NCBI GenBank assembly: GCA_902614375.1
Contig: CACMKZ010000001.1
Location: 150,840-214,839 of the forward strand
Direction: 5' to 3'
DNA length: 64,000 nucleotides
Source: an uncultured Alphaproteobacteria bacterium
GTDB lineage: Bacteria > Pseudomonadota > Alphaproteobacteria > HIMB59 > GCA-002718135
The translations under genes were made by a program, and so were the position numbers. Position 1 is the first letter of the stretch; each line of letters starts with the position of its first letter. Under the pieces are notes generated by a model, which had not been told where the DNA came from, did no database searches, and saw only the letters and a program-made list of their open reading frames with translations. Below are positions 1 to 8,809 of the stretch, one piece after another.

Positions 1-245
1 GCAATAGCAGGAATATTAAATTTAACCGCTTTTTCTACTTCACTTAAAAGTTTATCAATAGAGTATCTGCTTATACCAGGCATCGAACTAATAGGATCAT
101 CAACCTTGTTTCCCTCACATACAAATAGAGGCAAGATTAAATCATTCACACTAAGGGTATTTTCAGCAACTAAACGGCGAGAGAATTCTTTCATTCTATT
201 ACGTCTAAGTCTTGTACTTGGAAACTTACCTTGCATGTTATTCAT
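1..245 (-). CDS. hemB: Delta-aminolevulinic acid dehydratase (porphobilinogen synthase), 3' part outside window
   Basis: HemB condenses two 5-aminolevulinate molecules into porphobilinogen, the second common step of tetrapyrrole synthesis in the cytoplasm. Only the first 81 codons lie in the window. They read MNNMQGKFPSTRLRRNRMKE, followed by a stretch containing VNDLILPLFVCEG and a downstream SMPGISRYS. This is the typical HemB N-terminus (R-x-R-R-x-R, then DLILPLFV-EG, then MPG-x-x-R). The catalytic lysines and the metal site lie beyond position 1. The ATG at 245 is only three bases past the thrS stop, so hemB is probably translated from the thrS transcript. An internal ATG three codons on is an alternative start. 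The family call is secure; completeness cannot be judged. Confidence 0.93.
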   Translation of the reverse strand, partial: MNNMQGKFPSTRLRRNRMKEFSRRLVAENTLSVNDLILPLFVCEGNKVDDPISSMPGISRYSIDKLLSEVEKAVKFNIPAI

Positions 246-248
246 TTT

Positions 249-2174
249 TTATTCTATTGGCGATTTTGCTTCTTTAGATAAGCTAGTAACAATATCTTCT
301 AATTTAAAGGTTTTTGTTTCAGAAGATCCAATTCTTCTAACCGACACTGTTTTATCTTGAGCTTCTTTTTTTCCAACAGCGATAATTGCTGGCACTTTAC
401 TATTACTGTGTTCACGTATTTTATAACCTATTTTTTCATTACGCGTATCTATTTCGGCTCTAATTCCTTTTGATACTAATACCTTTTGTACTTCATATGC
501 ATACTCATCAGTATCAGATGTAATTGTAGCAACTACAGCTTGCAATGGTGAAAGCCAAAACGGAAGATGGCCTGCATAATGTTCAATTAGAATGCCCGTG
601 AATCTCTCTAAGGAACCGAATAGAGCTCTATGCAACATGACTGGTATTTTTTTATTACCATCTTCTCCAATATAAGTAGCTCCCAATCTTCCAGGTAAAT
701 TTAAATCTACTTGGAGTGTTCCGCATTGCCAGTCTCTGCCAATTGCATCACGTAAAACAAACTCTAATTTTGGACCGTAAAATGCACCCTCTCCTGGATT
801 GAGTGTATACTCAAGACCTGTTGCTTCCATGGCTTGCATTAATGCAGCCTCAGCTTTATCCCAAATAGCATCATCTCCTACGCGTTTTTCAGGACGGTCA
901 GAAAATTTAATTCTAACATTATCGAAACCAAAGTCCTTATAGATACTAAGTATCAAATCACATACCGTTTTACTTTCTTGTGTAATTTGATCTTCTGTAC
1001 AAAATATATGTGCATCATCTTGCGTGAATGCTCTAACCCTCATTAATCCATGAAGAGCACCAGACGGTTCATAACGATGTACTTTTCCGAATTCAGATAA
1101 TAGAAATGGCAGATCTCTATAGCTTTTTAATCCTTGTTTAAAAATTTCTACAGCACCAGGGCAATTCATTGGTTTGATAGCATAAATTTTATCATCTTTT
1201 GCTTCAGTTCTAAACATCATGTCACTAAATTTATCCCAGTGACCAGATGTTTCCCATAGAGACTTATCCATCATGTCAGGTGTATTAGTTTCTACGTAAC
1301 CTGCCTTGTCTTGTCTGTTTCGCATATAATTAATTAACGATTGGAATAATGTCCAACCCTTAGGATGCCAAAACACCGCTCCAGGAGCCTCTTCCTGAAA
1401 ATGAAATAAATCCATTTCTCTTCCTAGTTTTCGGTGATCTCTTTTTTCTGCTTCTTCAATTTGTAAAAGGTGTTGTTCAAGATCCTTTTCTGTTGCCCAG
1501 GCTGTTCCATAAATTCTTGTTAGCATTGCATTAGATGAGTCACCTCGCCAGTAAGCACCAGCAACTTTCATTAATTTAAATGCTTTACCAATTTGTTTTG
1601 TTGAAACCATATGAGGACCTCTGCACAAGTCTAACCAATCACCTTGTTTGTAAATACTGATTTCCTCATTATCAGGCAGATCATTAATTAATTCAACTTT
1701 GTAGTTTTCACCTTTATCTTTAAAATGTTTTATTGATTCTTCTTTAGACCATACTTCTCTTATAAAATTTTTATTTCTTTGAATGATATCATGCATCTTC
1801 TTTTCAATTTTTGGAAGATCAGCAACAGTAAAAGGTTCATCTCTTGCAAAATCATAATAGAAACCATTTTCTATTGCTGGACCAATTGTAACTTGTGTTC
1901 CAGGGAATAATTCTTGGACAGCTTCTGCCATTACATGAGCACAATCATGTCGTATTAATTCAAGTGCTTCCTCGCTATCTCTTTTTAAAATTGATACAGA
2001 TGCATCAGCATTAATAGCTAAACTAATATCTTTTATCTCATTATTAATTTTTATAGCGACTGATTCTTTGGCAAGAGATTTAGAAATTTGCGTTGCCAAT
2101 TCAAGACCACTGATGCCTTTTTCAACTTCCTTTTTATTTCCATCTGGAAATGTAATTATTATCTTTTCACTCAT
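249..2174 (-). CDS. thrS: Threonyl-tRNA synthetase
   Basis: This cytoplasmic class II synthetase charges tRNA-Thr and edits mischarged Ser-tRNA-Thr. The 641-residue length is normal for bacterial ThrRS. In order: a TGS domain (about 1-62), the editing domain with its HDCAH metal/editing motif near residues 76-80 and a later CRGPH, then the catalytic core. The core has MNCPGAV with the zinc cysteine, motif 2 in [14 protein letters not shown], a late motif 3 around [12 protein letters not shown], and a C-terminal anticodon-binding domain. The start ATG overlaps the cysS stop by four bases (ATGA), indicating coupled translation in a DUF2141-cysS-thrS-hemB unit. Nothing unusual was seen. Confidence 0.98.
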   Translation of the reverse strand: MSEKIIITFPDGNKKEVEKGISGLELATQISKSLAKESVAIKINNEIKDISLAINADASVSILKRDSEEALELIRHDCAHVMAEAVQELFPGTQVTIGPAIENGFYYDFARDEPFTVADLPKIEKKMHDIIQRNKNFIREVWSKEESIKHFKDKGENYKVELINDLPDNEEISIYKQGDWLDLCRGPHMVSTKQIGKAFKLMKVAGAYWRGDSSNAMLTRIYGTAWATEKDLEQHLLQIEEAEKRDHRKLGREMDLFHFQEEAPGAVFWHPKGWTLFQSLINYMRNRQDKAGYVETNTPDMMDKSLWETSGHWDKFSDMMFRTEAKDDKIYAIKPMNCPGAVEIFKQGLKSYRDLPFLLSEFGKVHRYEPSGALHGLMRVRAFTQDDAHIFCTEDQITQESKTVCDLILSIYKDFGFDNVRIKFSDRPEKRVGDDAIWDKAEAALMQAMEATGLEYTLNPGEGAFYGPKLEFVLRDAIGRDWQCGTLQVDLNLPGRLGATYIGEDGNKKIPVMLHRALFGSLERFTGILIEHYAGHLPFWLSPLQAVVATITSDTDEYAYEVQKVLVSKGIRAEIDTRNEKIGYKIREHSNSKVPAIIAVGKKEAQDKTVSVRRIGSSETKTFKLEDIVTSLSKEAKSPIE

Positions 2175-3553
2175 CTAGATTTCCGCCAAATAGTTCCTTT
2201 ATCAGTATCTTCTATTTCTATGCCTTTATCTTTTAATGTGTCCCTAATCGTATCTGCCAAATTAAAATTTTTACTGCGTCTAGCTTCATTACGTTCTTTT
2301 ATCAACCTTTCAATTTCTTCAGCATTTTCAGCATCTTTTTGATTATAACCTAACCAATTTCCTGGATCATTTTCAAGAATACCTAATATTTTACCTGCGG
2401 AAAGAAGATTATTTTTGATTTCTTTTTTTCTTTCATCAGATGCAGATGAAGCATCATTTGCCTCTTCATTAAGTTTTGCAATAACTTTAGGTGTATTTAA
2501 ATCATCTAAAAATGATTCCATTATAGAATCAGAAGGTAAGTTAGTATCTATATCAACTTCTGATAGCTCTAATAGAACTCTATAAAGTCGATCGATCATT
2601 TTGCTATTTTGCTCAATGATTTCTTCTGTCCAGTTCAATGGTTGTTTGTAATGAGCTGACAACAAGGTTAATCGTAAAACCTCTCCCTTGTATTTTTTAT
2701 TGAGATCATGCACGAGTTTAATATTCCCAATTGACTTTGACATTTTTTCTCCCTCAACATTTACAAATCCATTATGAAACCAATAAGCTGCAAAATCTTT
2801 AGGATCTTTATTTTCTGATATGGAACAAGTTTGTGCTATTTCATTTTCATGATGTGGAAACACTAAGTCAATACCACCGCTATGGATATCAAAAGGAAGA
2901 CCTAATGATTTTTCTGACATAACCGAGCATTCTAAATGCCATCCTGGTCTTCCAAATCCCCAAGGTGAATCCCATCCAGGTAAGGGTGAAGGAGACGGTT
3001 TCCATAAAATAAAATCTGCTGGATCTTTTTTGAACGGCGCTACTTCAACACGGCTTCCAGCTATTTGTTCATCTCTATTTCTTTTAGAAAGAATTCCATA
3101 ATTATCAAAACTTGGCACATGAAATAAAACATGACCCTCTTTTTCATAAGCTTTATTTTCATCAATTAATCTTTTTATTAATTCGATCATTTCTTTAATA
3201 TGATCAGTTGCTCTTGGTTGAATATCAGGAAGATTAACACCGAGTGCGCTCATGTCATTATTGTAAATCTCTGTATATTTATTTGTGATAACACTTATGT
3301 CCTCACCTGTTTCTTTAGAAGCTTCTATAATCTTGTCATCAATGTCAGTGATATTAGACACATATGTCACTTGTTTAAATTGTGTTTTTAATACACGGAC
3401 TAATAAATCATTTACAACTGCCATACGCGCATTACCTATGTGCGCAAAATTGTAAACAGTTGGACCGCACGCATATATTCTTACATGATCTGGATTAACT
3501 GGTTTAAAAAATTCTTTTTTACCACTTAATGTGTTTTGTAACTGTAATGACAT
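2171..3553 (-). CDS. cysS: Cysteinyl-tRNA synthetase
   Basis: This class I synthetase activates cysteine and charges tRNA-Cys. The HIGH-type motif appears as FAHIGNAR within [14 protein letters not shown] near the N-terminus, and the second signature as KMSKSIGN near residue 265. The zinc cysteine and histidines of the family are present (C in YACGPTVY, C and H in WHLECSVMS and [10 protein letters not shown]). At 460 residues it is standard length. The frame could be opened at a TTG (3556), but the ATG at 3553 gives the usual MSLQLQNTL start and is preferred. The 3' end overlaps thrS by four bases. The upstream secreted-protein gene ends 11 bases before it. Confidence 0.98.
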   Translation of the reverse strand: MSLQLQNTLSGKKEFFKPVNPDHVRIYACGPTVYNFAHIGNARMAVVNDLLVRVLKTQFKQVTYVSNITDIDDKIIEASKETGEDISVITNKYTEIYNNDMSALGVNLPDIQPRATDHIKEMIELIKRLIDENKAYEKEGHVLFHVPSFDNYGILSKRNRDEQIAGSRVEVAPFKKDPADFILWKPSPSPLPGWDSPWGFGRPGWHLECSVMSEKSLGLPFDIHSGGIDLVFPHHENEIAQTCSISENKDPKDFAAYWFHNGFVNVEGEKMSKSIGNIKLVHDLNKKYKGEVLRLTLLSAHYKQPLNWTEEIIEQNSKMIDRLYRVLLELSEVDIDTNLPSDSIMESFLDDLNTPKVIAKLNEEANDASSASDERKKEIKNNLLSAGKILGILENDPGNWLGYNQKDAENAEEIERLIKERNEARRSKNFNLADTIRDTLKDKGIEIEDTDKGTIWRKSR

Positions 3554-3564
3554 CAATATAATTT

Positions 3565-3987
3565 TTAATAATTAAGTTCTATTACCACGGGTTCGCCATG
3601 AACTAAAATGATTGCAGCTTTTTCAAATGACGGGGGACCTTTTGGCTGATAATTATTACTAAAGGCAAAACCTTCTTTTGGTCTCCAGAATAATCCAGTC
3701 TTTAATTTTCCGTCTGAATCTTCATCGTGATACGCAACAATTGCTATTTTTCCTTCATGAATCTTACTCAAAGGAACAACAACCTCGCCCTTTTGTACTC
3801 TTTTTCTAACACTCTCAATAGCTAATTCTTCATCCAAAAAGCTTTCTTTTGAGTCATATATTTTAACATCAATGTAACCATCACCATGTTCTACATTTGG
3901 AAAAATGATAGTGCCATGTGCAAAAAGACCTAACGACCATGTGACTGTTAAGCAAAAAAAGAATATTTTAGTAAAAAAACTTTTCAT
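3565..3987 (-). CDS. Secreted DUF2141-family protein
   Basis: This 140-residue protein is probably periplasmic. Residues 1-23 form a signal peptide (MKSFFTKIFFFCLTVTWSLG, then LFAHG). The body has features of DUF2141: an acidic turn YHDEDSDGKLKTG resembling a calcium-binding loop, followed by PKEGFAFSNN and a late PPSFEKAAI. The function of the family is not established. It is the first gene of the minus-strand unit leading into cysS. Only 28 bases separate it from the divergently transcribed pabB, so both promoters must overlap or lie inside the neighbouring reading frames. Confidence 0.75.
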   Translation of the reverse strand: MKSFFTKIFFFCLTVTWSLGLFAHGTIIFPNVEHGDGYIDVKIYDSKESFLDEELAIESVRKRVQKGEVVVPLSKIHEGKIAIVAYHDEDSDGKLKTGLFWRPKEGFAFSNNYQPKGPPSFEKAAIILVHGEPVVIELNY

Positions 3988-4015
3988 ATAAGTATCCTAA
4001 TTATAATAGAATCAA

Positions 4016-5221
4016 GTGTTGAACAATAAAGAATATCTAAATAGGCTATATCAATCAGATAAACCTCTTATAATTTACAAAACTGATAAGGGTTATGACA
4101 TCTATACTGATTTTTCTAAAAGAATTATTATTAATAAAAAAAATCTAAAATATTTTCTTAATACCCAATCTAAATCAAAAAAATCTAAGATTGAAGAATT
4201 GAATTGTTATGTTGGTTTCTTTGGTTATAAACTTCTTTGTGAAAATATAGGAATAAAGTTTCCAAAACAGCGATCTAAAAATTTTCATAGCGGCGTATTT
4301 TACAAGCCACAAACTAAAATTAGTATTGGTAAAAAAATAATAATCAAAAGCATTAAACCCAATTTTAGAAATATAAGTATCAATACAAAAAAATATTTAC
4401 AGTTAAATAAAAAGTTTAATCTTAATTTATCTTTACAGCAGTACTCTAAGATATTTAATGATTTCTCTAAAAATATTAAACAGGGAAAAACTTATCAAAT
4501 TAAAATAGCTCAAACATATTCGAAAAAAGGTAATATCAATTCTATTGATCTTTTTTGGAAGCTAATGAAAATGAATGAGTCGCCTGAAAGTTTTCTTATC
4601 AGGGAAAAAGACTATAATATCGTAAGTTGTTCACCAGAGACACTCATATTGAAAAAAAATAACATAATTAGAACTAAACCTATTGCTGGAACATTAAGAA
4701 AAACAAAGAAGTTAAATAAAAATAAAGCTCTCACATTTTTTAGAAGAAATGAAAAAGAAACCAAAGAACATAATATGATTGTTGATATGGAAAGAAATGA
4801 TCTGTCTAAAATCTGTAAAACCGGATCTGTAAAAATAGATAAACTAAAAAAAGTTGAGGAATATCGAGATCTTTTTCATTACGTTACGACAATCAAGGGA
4901 ATTATAAAAAATAAAATGAGTAACCATGATATAATTTCTTCTTTAATGCCAGGTGGTTCAGTCATTGGTTGTCCAAAAATTAGTACTATTCAACTTCTAA
5001 ATAGAAAAGAAAAATTTGACAGAAATATTTATACAGGCAGTTTTGGAATTATACATTCAAATGGTGATATGCGATTTAACATAATGATTAGAACACTACT
5101 TAACTTTAAAAATGATATCGAATTATCAGTTGCTAGTGGTGTGATCTTAGGCAGTACCGCAAAAAAAGAATATAATGAAAATTATATTAAAGCTAAATCA
5201 CTTTTAGATCTATTTAACTAA
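4016..5221 (+). CDS. pabB: Aminodeoxychorismate synthase component I (PabB-like chorismate enzyme)
   Basis: PabB adds ammonia to chorismate to give 4-amino-4-deoxychorismate for folate. This 401-residue protein is the chorismate-binding domain only. Signatures are SPETLI, KPIAGT, MIVDMERNDL, GGSVIGCPK, IYTGSFG and a late MIRTLL. IYTGSFG and the NIMIRTLL context favour PabB. The PIAGT motif, however, is the form usual in anthranilate synthase, whereas classical PabB has PIKGT, so a TrpE-like or dual activity is possible. It is followed directly by pabA, pabC and folP, which argues for the folate pathway. The GTG start at 4016 has no clear ribosome-binding site; a TTG follows immediately. The protein is rich in Lys, Asn and Ile. 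Confidence 0.82.
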   Translation: MLNNKEYLNRLYQSDKPLIIYKTDKGYDIYTDFSKRIIINKKNLKYFLNTQSKSKKSKIEELNCYVGFFGYKLLCENIGIKFPKQRSKNFHSGVFYKPQTKISIGKKIIIKSIKPNFRNISINTKKYLQLNKKFNLNLSLQQYSKIFNDFSKNIKQGKTYQIKIAQTYSKKGNINSIDLFWKLMKMNESPESFLIREKDYNIVSCSPETLILKKNNIIRTKPIAGTLRKTKKLNKNKALTFFRRNEKETKEHNMIVDMERNDLSKICKTGSVKIDKLKKVEEYRDLFHYVTTIKGIIKNKMSNHDIISSLMPGGSVIGCPKISTIQLLNRKEKFDRNIYTGSFGIIHSNGDMRFNIMIRTLLNFKNDIELSVASGVILGSTAKKEYNENYIKAKSLLDLFN

Positions 5222-5778
5222 TGATTTATCTCATTGATCACGAAGATTCATTCACATACAATTTAGCTCATCTACTAGATAGTATTGAGCCAACATTTGT
5301 TTCAAATTATTATGAAATAGATCAAATAAAACTAGAAAAATCTTCGACAATCGTTCTTTCACCAGGCCCTGGTGAACCAAAAGATTATCCATTAACAACT
5401 AAGATTTACAATAAATATAAAGGAAAGAAAAAAATATTAGGAATATGTTTAGGTTTCCAACAAATAGTTTTTTGTGAAGGAGCTAAAATAGTTCAACAAA
5501 AAAATATTCTTCATGGTTATCAGAGTCATATTAAAGTTACTAACGATAAATCAATTTTTAAAAAAAATTTTAATTTCCTTGGAGGTCGATATCATTCCTT
5601 AAAAATGGCTGAACCATTTGTTTCTCAATCAATGATAATTACAATGCGTTGTGTAAAAACAAATGTAGCAATGGCGGTTGAAGATGATATTAATAAAGTT
5701 TATGGATTACAGTTTCACCCAGATTCATTTTTAACTCCACATGGAAAATATCTTATTAAAAAAATCCTTTCACGCTAA
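5221..5778 (+). CDS. pabA: Aminodeoxychorismate/anthranilate synthase glutamine amidotransferase subunit
   Basis: This class I glutamine amidotransferase (185 residues) feeds ammonia to PabB. The oxyanion-loop motif is SPGPGEP near residue 50, the nucleophile Cys lies in LGICLGFQQ, and the His of the triad in GLQFHPDS. The third triad residue is Asp (HPD) instead of the near-invariant Glu (HPE), a notable substitution. Otherwise the family landmarks are intact, including the N-terminal DHEDSFTYNLA. The ATG shares one base with the pabB stop, so the two subunits are translationally coupled. TrpG and PabA cannot be separated by sequence alone, and the protein may serve both partners. Confidence 0.85.
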   Translation: MIYLIDHEDSFTYNLAHLLDSIEPTFVSNYYEIDQIKLEKSSTIVLSPGPGEPKDYPLTTKIYNKYKGKKKILGICLGFQQIVFCEGAKIVQQKNILHGYQSHIKVTNDKSIFKKNFNFLGGRYHSLKMAEPFVSQSMIITMRCVKTNVAMAVEDDINKVYGLQFHPDSFLTPHGKYLIKKILSR

Positions 5779-6496
5779 GAATTTTAAATTACTTAAGTTC
5801 AATTCACTTTGGGGTTACAAGGGCATCTTTACAACTATTAGACTATTTGGCAAAGAGCCAAATTTTATCTTAGTTGATCAGCATTTAAAAAAACTAAATA
5901 AAGATTTAAGATACTTTGGCATTGATGCTAAAATTTCAAAAAATTTTTTAACCATTTTTTTAAATAAATATTCTAAAATTAAAAATTACGACCACCTATT
6001 AAGAATTGCAGTCACAAAAAAAATAATCTCATTATCTGTACGTAAAAGAAACAAAGATCATAAGTATTTTACTGCAAAATTTTTTAGATTCCAACGGGCT
6101 TTACCTAACTTCAAAAACTTACAGTACAAAAAAATAATTTCTTTACAAAAAAAAATTAATTTACAAAAAGAAGAGATTCTTTTTTATTTTAACAACAAAA
6201 TTTTAGAAGGCTCTACGACCAATTTAATTTTTGCAAACGGTAATAAATTATTCACTCCAAAAAATTACTATTATCATGGAATTACTCTAGAATACTTAAT
6301 TAAAAATCTGCCTTACAAAATTCATAGAACAGATATTAATATTTCTAGTTTACATCAATTTAGTGAAATACTTCTAGTTGGCTCTGGTAAAGGTGTGGTT
6401 AGTATTTCTTTTATTAAACAATTTAATTGGTATAGGTCTTCAATGAAAATGTATAATTTATTATCAAAAAAATATGCAAAAATATTATTGAAATGA
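5741..6496 (+). CDS. pabC: Aminodeoxychorismate lyase, class IV PLP enzyme
   Basis: PabC cleaves aminodeoxychorismate into p-aminobenzoate and pyruvate. Over 251 residues the fold-type IV landmarks are visible: FTTIRL near the N-terminus, the likely PLP lysine in LPNFKNLQY, and the EGSTTNLIF motif that follows the cofactor site. The family is diverged and unusually rich in lysine, so a related class IV aminotransferase or D-amino-acid lyase is conceivable; position between pabA and folP decides for PabC. The proposed ATG lies 38 bases inside pabA. The conserved part begins later (SLWGYKGIFTT), so the true start could be downstream. The 3' end overlaps folP as ATGA. Confidence 0.75.
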   Translation: MENILLKKSFHAKNFKLLKFNSLWGYKGIFTTIRLFGKEPNFILVDQHLKKLNKDLRYFGIDAKISKNFLTIFLNKYSKIKNYDHLLRIAVTKKIISLSVRKRNKDHKYFTAKFFRFQRALPNFKNLQYKKIISLQKKINLQKEEILFYFNNKILEGSTTNLIFANGNKLFTPKNYYYHGITLEYLIKNLPYKIHRTDINISSLHQFSEILLVGSGKGVVSISFIKQFNWYRSSMKMYNLLSKKYAKILLK

Positions 6497-7311
6497 AATT
6501 AGGAAATTATAATTTTAAACTATCTAGTCCAACGGTAATGGGAATATGCAATGTTACTCCTGACTCTTTTAGTGATGGTGGAAAGAGTTTTAAAAGTTCA
6601 GATGCACTAAAAAATATCAAAGAAATGATAAAAAATGGAGCAAGTATTATTGATATTGGGGCAGAAAGTACAAGACCTGGTTCAGATCCATTAACACACA
6701 AAGAAGAAGTTAAAAGATTAGAGCCGATATTAAAAAAATTGCCAAAAAATAAATTTGTCATATCGGTTGATACTAATAAAATTGAAACTCAAGAATATGC
6801 ATTAAATATGGGAGCACATATTATAAATGATGTCTTCGGTGGCTCAGAAGATTTATTTTTTTTAACTAAAAAATTTAAAACAGGTTTAATTTTAATGCAC
6901 ACACCTGCACCACCCAAAACTATGCAAAAGAAAATACACTCATATAATAATGTTGTACAAGATATTAAAAAAATATTTCTTCAGAAAATTAAACAATTAG
7001 AAAAAATAAAAATTCCTTCATCCAAAGTTTGGTTTGACCCAGGTATTGGTTTTGGTAAAAATTTAAAACAAAATATAGAAATCATGCAAAAAATTAATCA
7101 ATTTAAGTTTAAGGGATATGGATTATTATTAGGATCATCTAGAAAAAGCTGGATTAACTTCATAGATAAGAGTGAAACAAATCAAAGATTGGGAGGTTCA
7201 ATTGCTTCTGCATTATATTGTTATCAAAAGGGAGTTGATATATTTAGAGTTCACGACATAAAAGAAACGTCTCAATCATTAAAAATTTTTGAAAAACTAT
7301 GTTCAAAGTAG
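6493..7311 (+). CDS. folP: Dihydropteroate synthase
   Basis: FolP joins p-aminobenzoate to 6-hydroxymethyl-dihydropterin pyrophosphate, the sulfonamide-sensitive step of folate synthesis. The 272 residues carry the two signatures: MGICNVTPDSFSDGG near residue 15 and IDIGAESTRPGS near residue 55. Further core motifs are SVDT, INDVFGG, LMHTPAPP, DPGIGFGK and LLGSSRKSW (the substrate-binding Lys-Ser-Arg region near 220). Translation is coupled to pabC through an ATGA overlap, and the 3' end overlaps folB by 13 bases. Confidence 0.96.
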   Translation: MKLGNYNFKLSSPTVMGICNVTPDSFSDGGKSFKSSDALKNIKEMIKNGASIIDIGAESTRPGSDPLTHKEEVKRLEPILKKLPKNKFVISVDTNKIETQEYALNMGAHIINDVFGGSEDLFFLTKKFKTGLILMHTPAPPKTMQKKIHSYNNVVQDIKKIFLQKIKQLEKIKIPSSKVWFDPGIGFGKNLKQNIEIMQKINQFKFKGYGLLLGSSRKSWINFIDKSETNQRLGGSIASALYCYQKGVDIFRVHDIKETSQSLKIFEKLCSK

Positions 7312-7643
7312 AAATTAAAAACTTATCCATCAGTGCAAATATAGGTATCACTGCCCAGGAGAGAAAGAAAAAACAGTTGTTAAAGGTAACATTAGAATTT
7401 AGTTATCCTGTTAAAAACTCACTAGATTTAAACAATATAAATAATGTGAAGGATTATTCATCTATTACAAAATATTTAAAAACTTTCATAAAGGAGTCTC
7501 AATCACATACTCTTGAGCATTTAATAATAAAAACATCCAATGTTCTTGAAAAAAAATTTAAAATAAAAAAAGTTAAAATTACAATTAATAAAACAGCTGT
7601 AGCAAAAAAATATGGAGCTGACTCACTAAGTGTATCAAACTGA
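7299..7643 (+). CDS. folB: Dihydroneopterin aldolase
   Basis: FolB converts 7,8-dihydroneopterin to 6-hydroxymethyl-7,8-dihydropterin plus glycolaldehyde. The 114-residue length is typical. The N-terminal IGITAQERKKKQ, central VKDYSSI, SHTLEHLI with the substrate-binding Glu, and a C-terminal INKTAVAKKYGAD with the catalytic Lys region all fit the family. It overlaps folP at its start and folK at its end, so folP, folB and folK form a tightly coupled block. A dihydroneopterin triphosphate epimerase of the same fold is possible but less likely next to folK. Confidence 0.92.
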   Translation: MFKVEIKNLSISANIGITAQERKKKQLLKVTLEFSYPVKNSLDLNNINNVKDYSSITKYLKTFIKESQSHTLEHLIIKTSNVLEKKFKIKKVKITINKTAVAKKYGADSLSVSN

Positions 7644-8130
7644 AACAATAATCGCACTTGGCTCAAATCTAGGTAATGCTATATTTAATTTACGGTGTGC
7701 TGTTAGAGAGTTAGAAAATATTGGTAATATAAAAAAATTTGCAAATATTTATATTTCTTCTCCTTATGGATACAAATCGCAAAGTAATTTTTTTAACACC
7801 GCAATAAAACTATGTACCAACCAGCAGCCATTAGAATTAATAAATAATATTTATGAAATTGAAAAAAAATTAAAAAAAAATAAAAAAATTATCAATGGTC
7901 CAAGAAACATTGATTTGGATATTATTTTTTTTGGCAAACAAATATTTATTAAAAAAAATTTAATAATTCCTCACCCAAGAGCAGCTGAAAGAGATTTTGT
8001 GTTATATCCAATACTTGATATCGATCCATTTTTCAGACATCCACTTGAAAAAAAATCAATAAAAGTCTTATCGAAAGAGTTGCAATACAAATATATTATT
8101 AAACGATTATCCTACCGAAATTTGATTTAA
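7630..8130 (+). CDS. folK: 2-amino-4-hydroxy-6-hydroxymethyldihydropteridine pyrophosphokinase
   Basis: FolK (HPPK) pyrophosphorylates 6-hydroxymethyl-dihydropterin, supplying the FolP substrate. Landmarks over 166 residues: IALGSNLGN at the start, VSSPYG-type YISSPYGY near 45, the substrate loop with FFNTAIKL, the signature GPRNIDLDIIFFG near 95, and IPHPRAAERDFVLYP. The GTG start at 7630 lies inside folB. The last 24 bases overlap the convergent TrpF-like gene. With pabABC, folP and folB it completes the route from chorismate and dihydroneopterin to dihydropteroate; folE and folC are not in the window. Confidence 0.95.
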   Translation: MYQTETIIALGSNLGNAIFNLRCAVRELENIGNIKKFANIYISSPYGYKSQSNFFNTAIKLCTNQQPLELINNIYEIEKKLKKNKKIINGPRNIDLDIIFFGKQIFIKKNLIIPHPRAAERDFVLYPILDIDPFFRHPLEKKSIKVLSKELQYKYIIKRLSYRNLI

Positions 8131-8757
8131 AAAATCTTTGAGTTTTGATTTAGAAATTAAATTTCTCTGATTTTTCAAACTTCTAGAAATATCTAATCCA
8201 AAAGGTGTTATTTGTTTTAGAATGTATGAAACATTTTTTTTGTCTATACCACCACCAATATAAACTGGAATATTTTTACTTTTTATAAACTGTATTTGTT
8301 TAATACTTTTTCTCAATGAATACTTTTTAATACTCTTTTTCCTATAAACATTCATATCAAAATAAATAACATCAACAATTTTTCTAATTGATTCAATGTA
8401 TTTTTTATCAAAATTTTCTGGATTAATTGCAATACCAATTTTTAATCTTCTAAATATTTTTTTTATTTTTAATAAATCTTTTTTGGGAAAATGATATGAA
8501 CATGAAATTGTCTTTGGTTTTGTAAAATCTATTTGCTCTATTAGCTTGTCTAAAGATACATACCGAGTCAGAAGTACTGATTCTATTTTATAATTTTTAC
8601 ATTCTTTCATTAATGATTGTATTTTTTTATCACTAACTGTGTTTGGTCCATTTAAATTTTTACTTGCAAAACCTAATGATTTTATTTTATTTTTATGTGC
8701 CACTTCAACAGATTTCACATTTGTTATGCCACAAATTTTTAGAGGTATATTTTTCAT
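8107..8757 (-). CDS. Diverged phosphoribosylanthranilate isomerase-like (TrpF family) protein
   Basis: A 216-residue TIM-barrel protein of the TrpF family. The N-terminal LKICGIT motif with the catalytic-type Cys is intact, and a C-terminal YIGGGIDKKNV followed by GLDISRSLKNQRN matches the phosphate-binding end of TrpF. Two usual motifs are missing. The SPR-x-V element after strand 2 is replaced by NGPNTV, and after VIYFDMN the GGTG-x-x-FDW loop is absent. TrpF normally isomerises N-(5-phosphoribosyl)anthranilate in tryptophan synthesis, but no trpB or trpA is nearby. It may be a strongly diverged TrpF or a relative with another substrate. The 3' end overlaps folK on the opposite strand. Confidence 0.6.
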   Translation of the reverse strand: MKNIPLKICGITNVKSVEVAHKNKIKSLGFASKNLNGPNTVSDKKIQSLMKECKNYKIESVLLTRYVSLDKLIEQIDFTKPKTISCSYHFPKKDLLKIKKIFRRLKIGIAINPENFDKKYIESIRKIVDVIYFDMNVYRKKSIKKYSLRKSIKQIQFIKSKNIPVYIGGGIDKKNVSYILKQITPFGLDISRSLKNQRNLISKSKLKDFLNQISVG

Positions 8758-8809
8758 TAAATTTTATTTTTAAAAATTATAAATATATGTAAACTATTTT
8801 TTTTTATAT

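Noticed and set aside
106..360. Plus-strand reading frame across hemB and thrS
   Set aside because: It is the antisense shadow of two well-supported minus-strand genes and resembles no protein family.
3554..3556. TTG at 3556 as the cysS start
   Set aside because: The ATG directly after it gives the normal family N-terminus.
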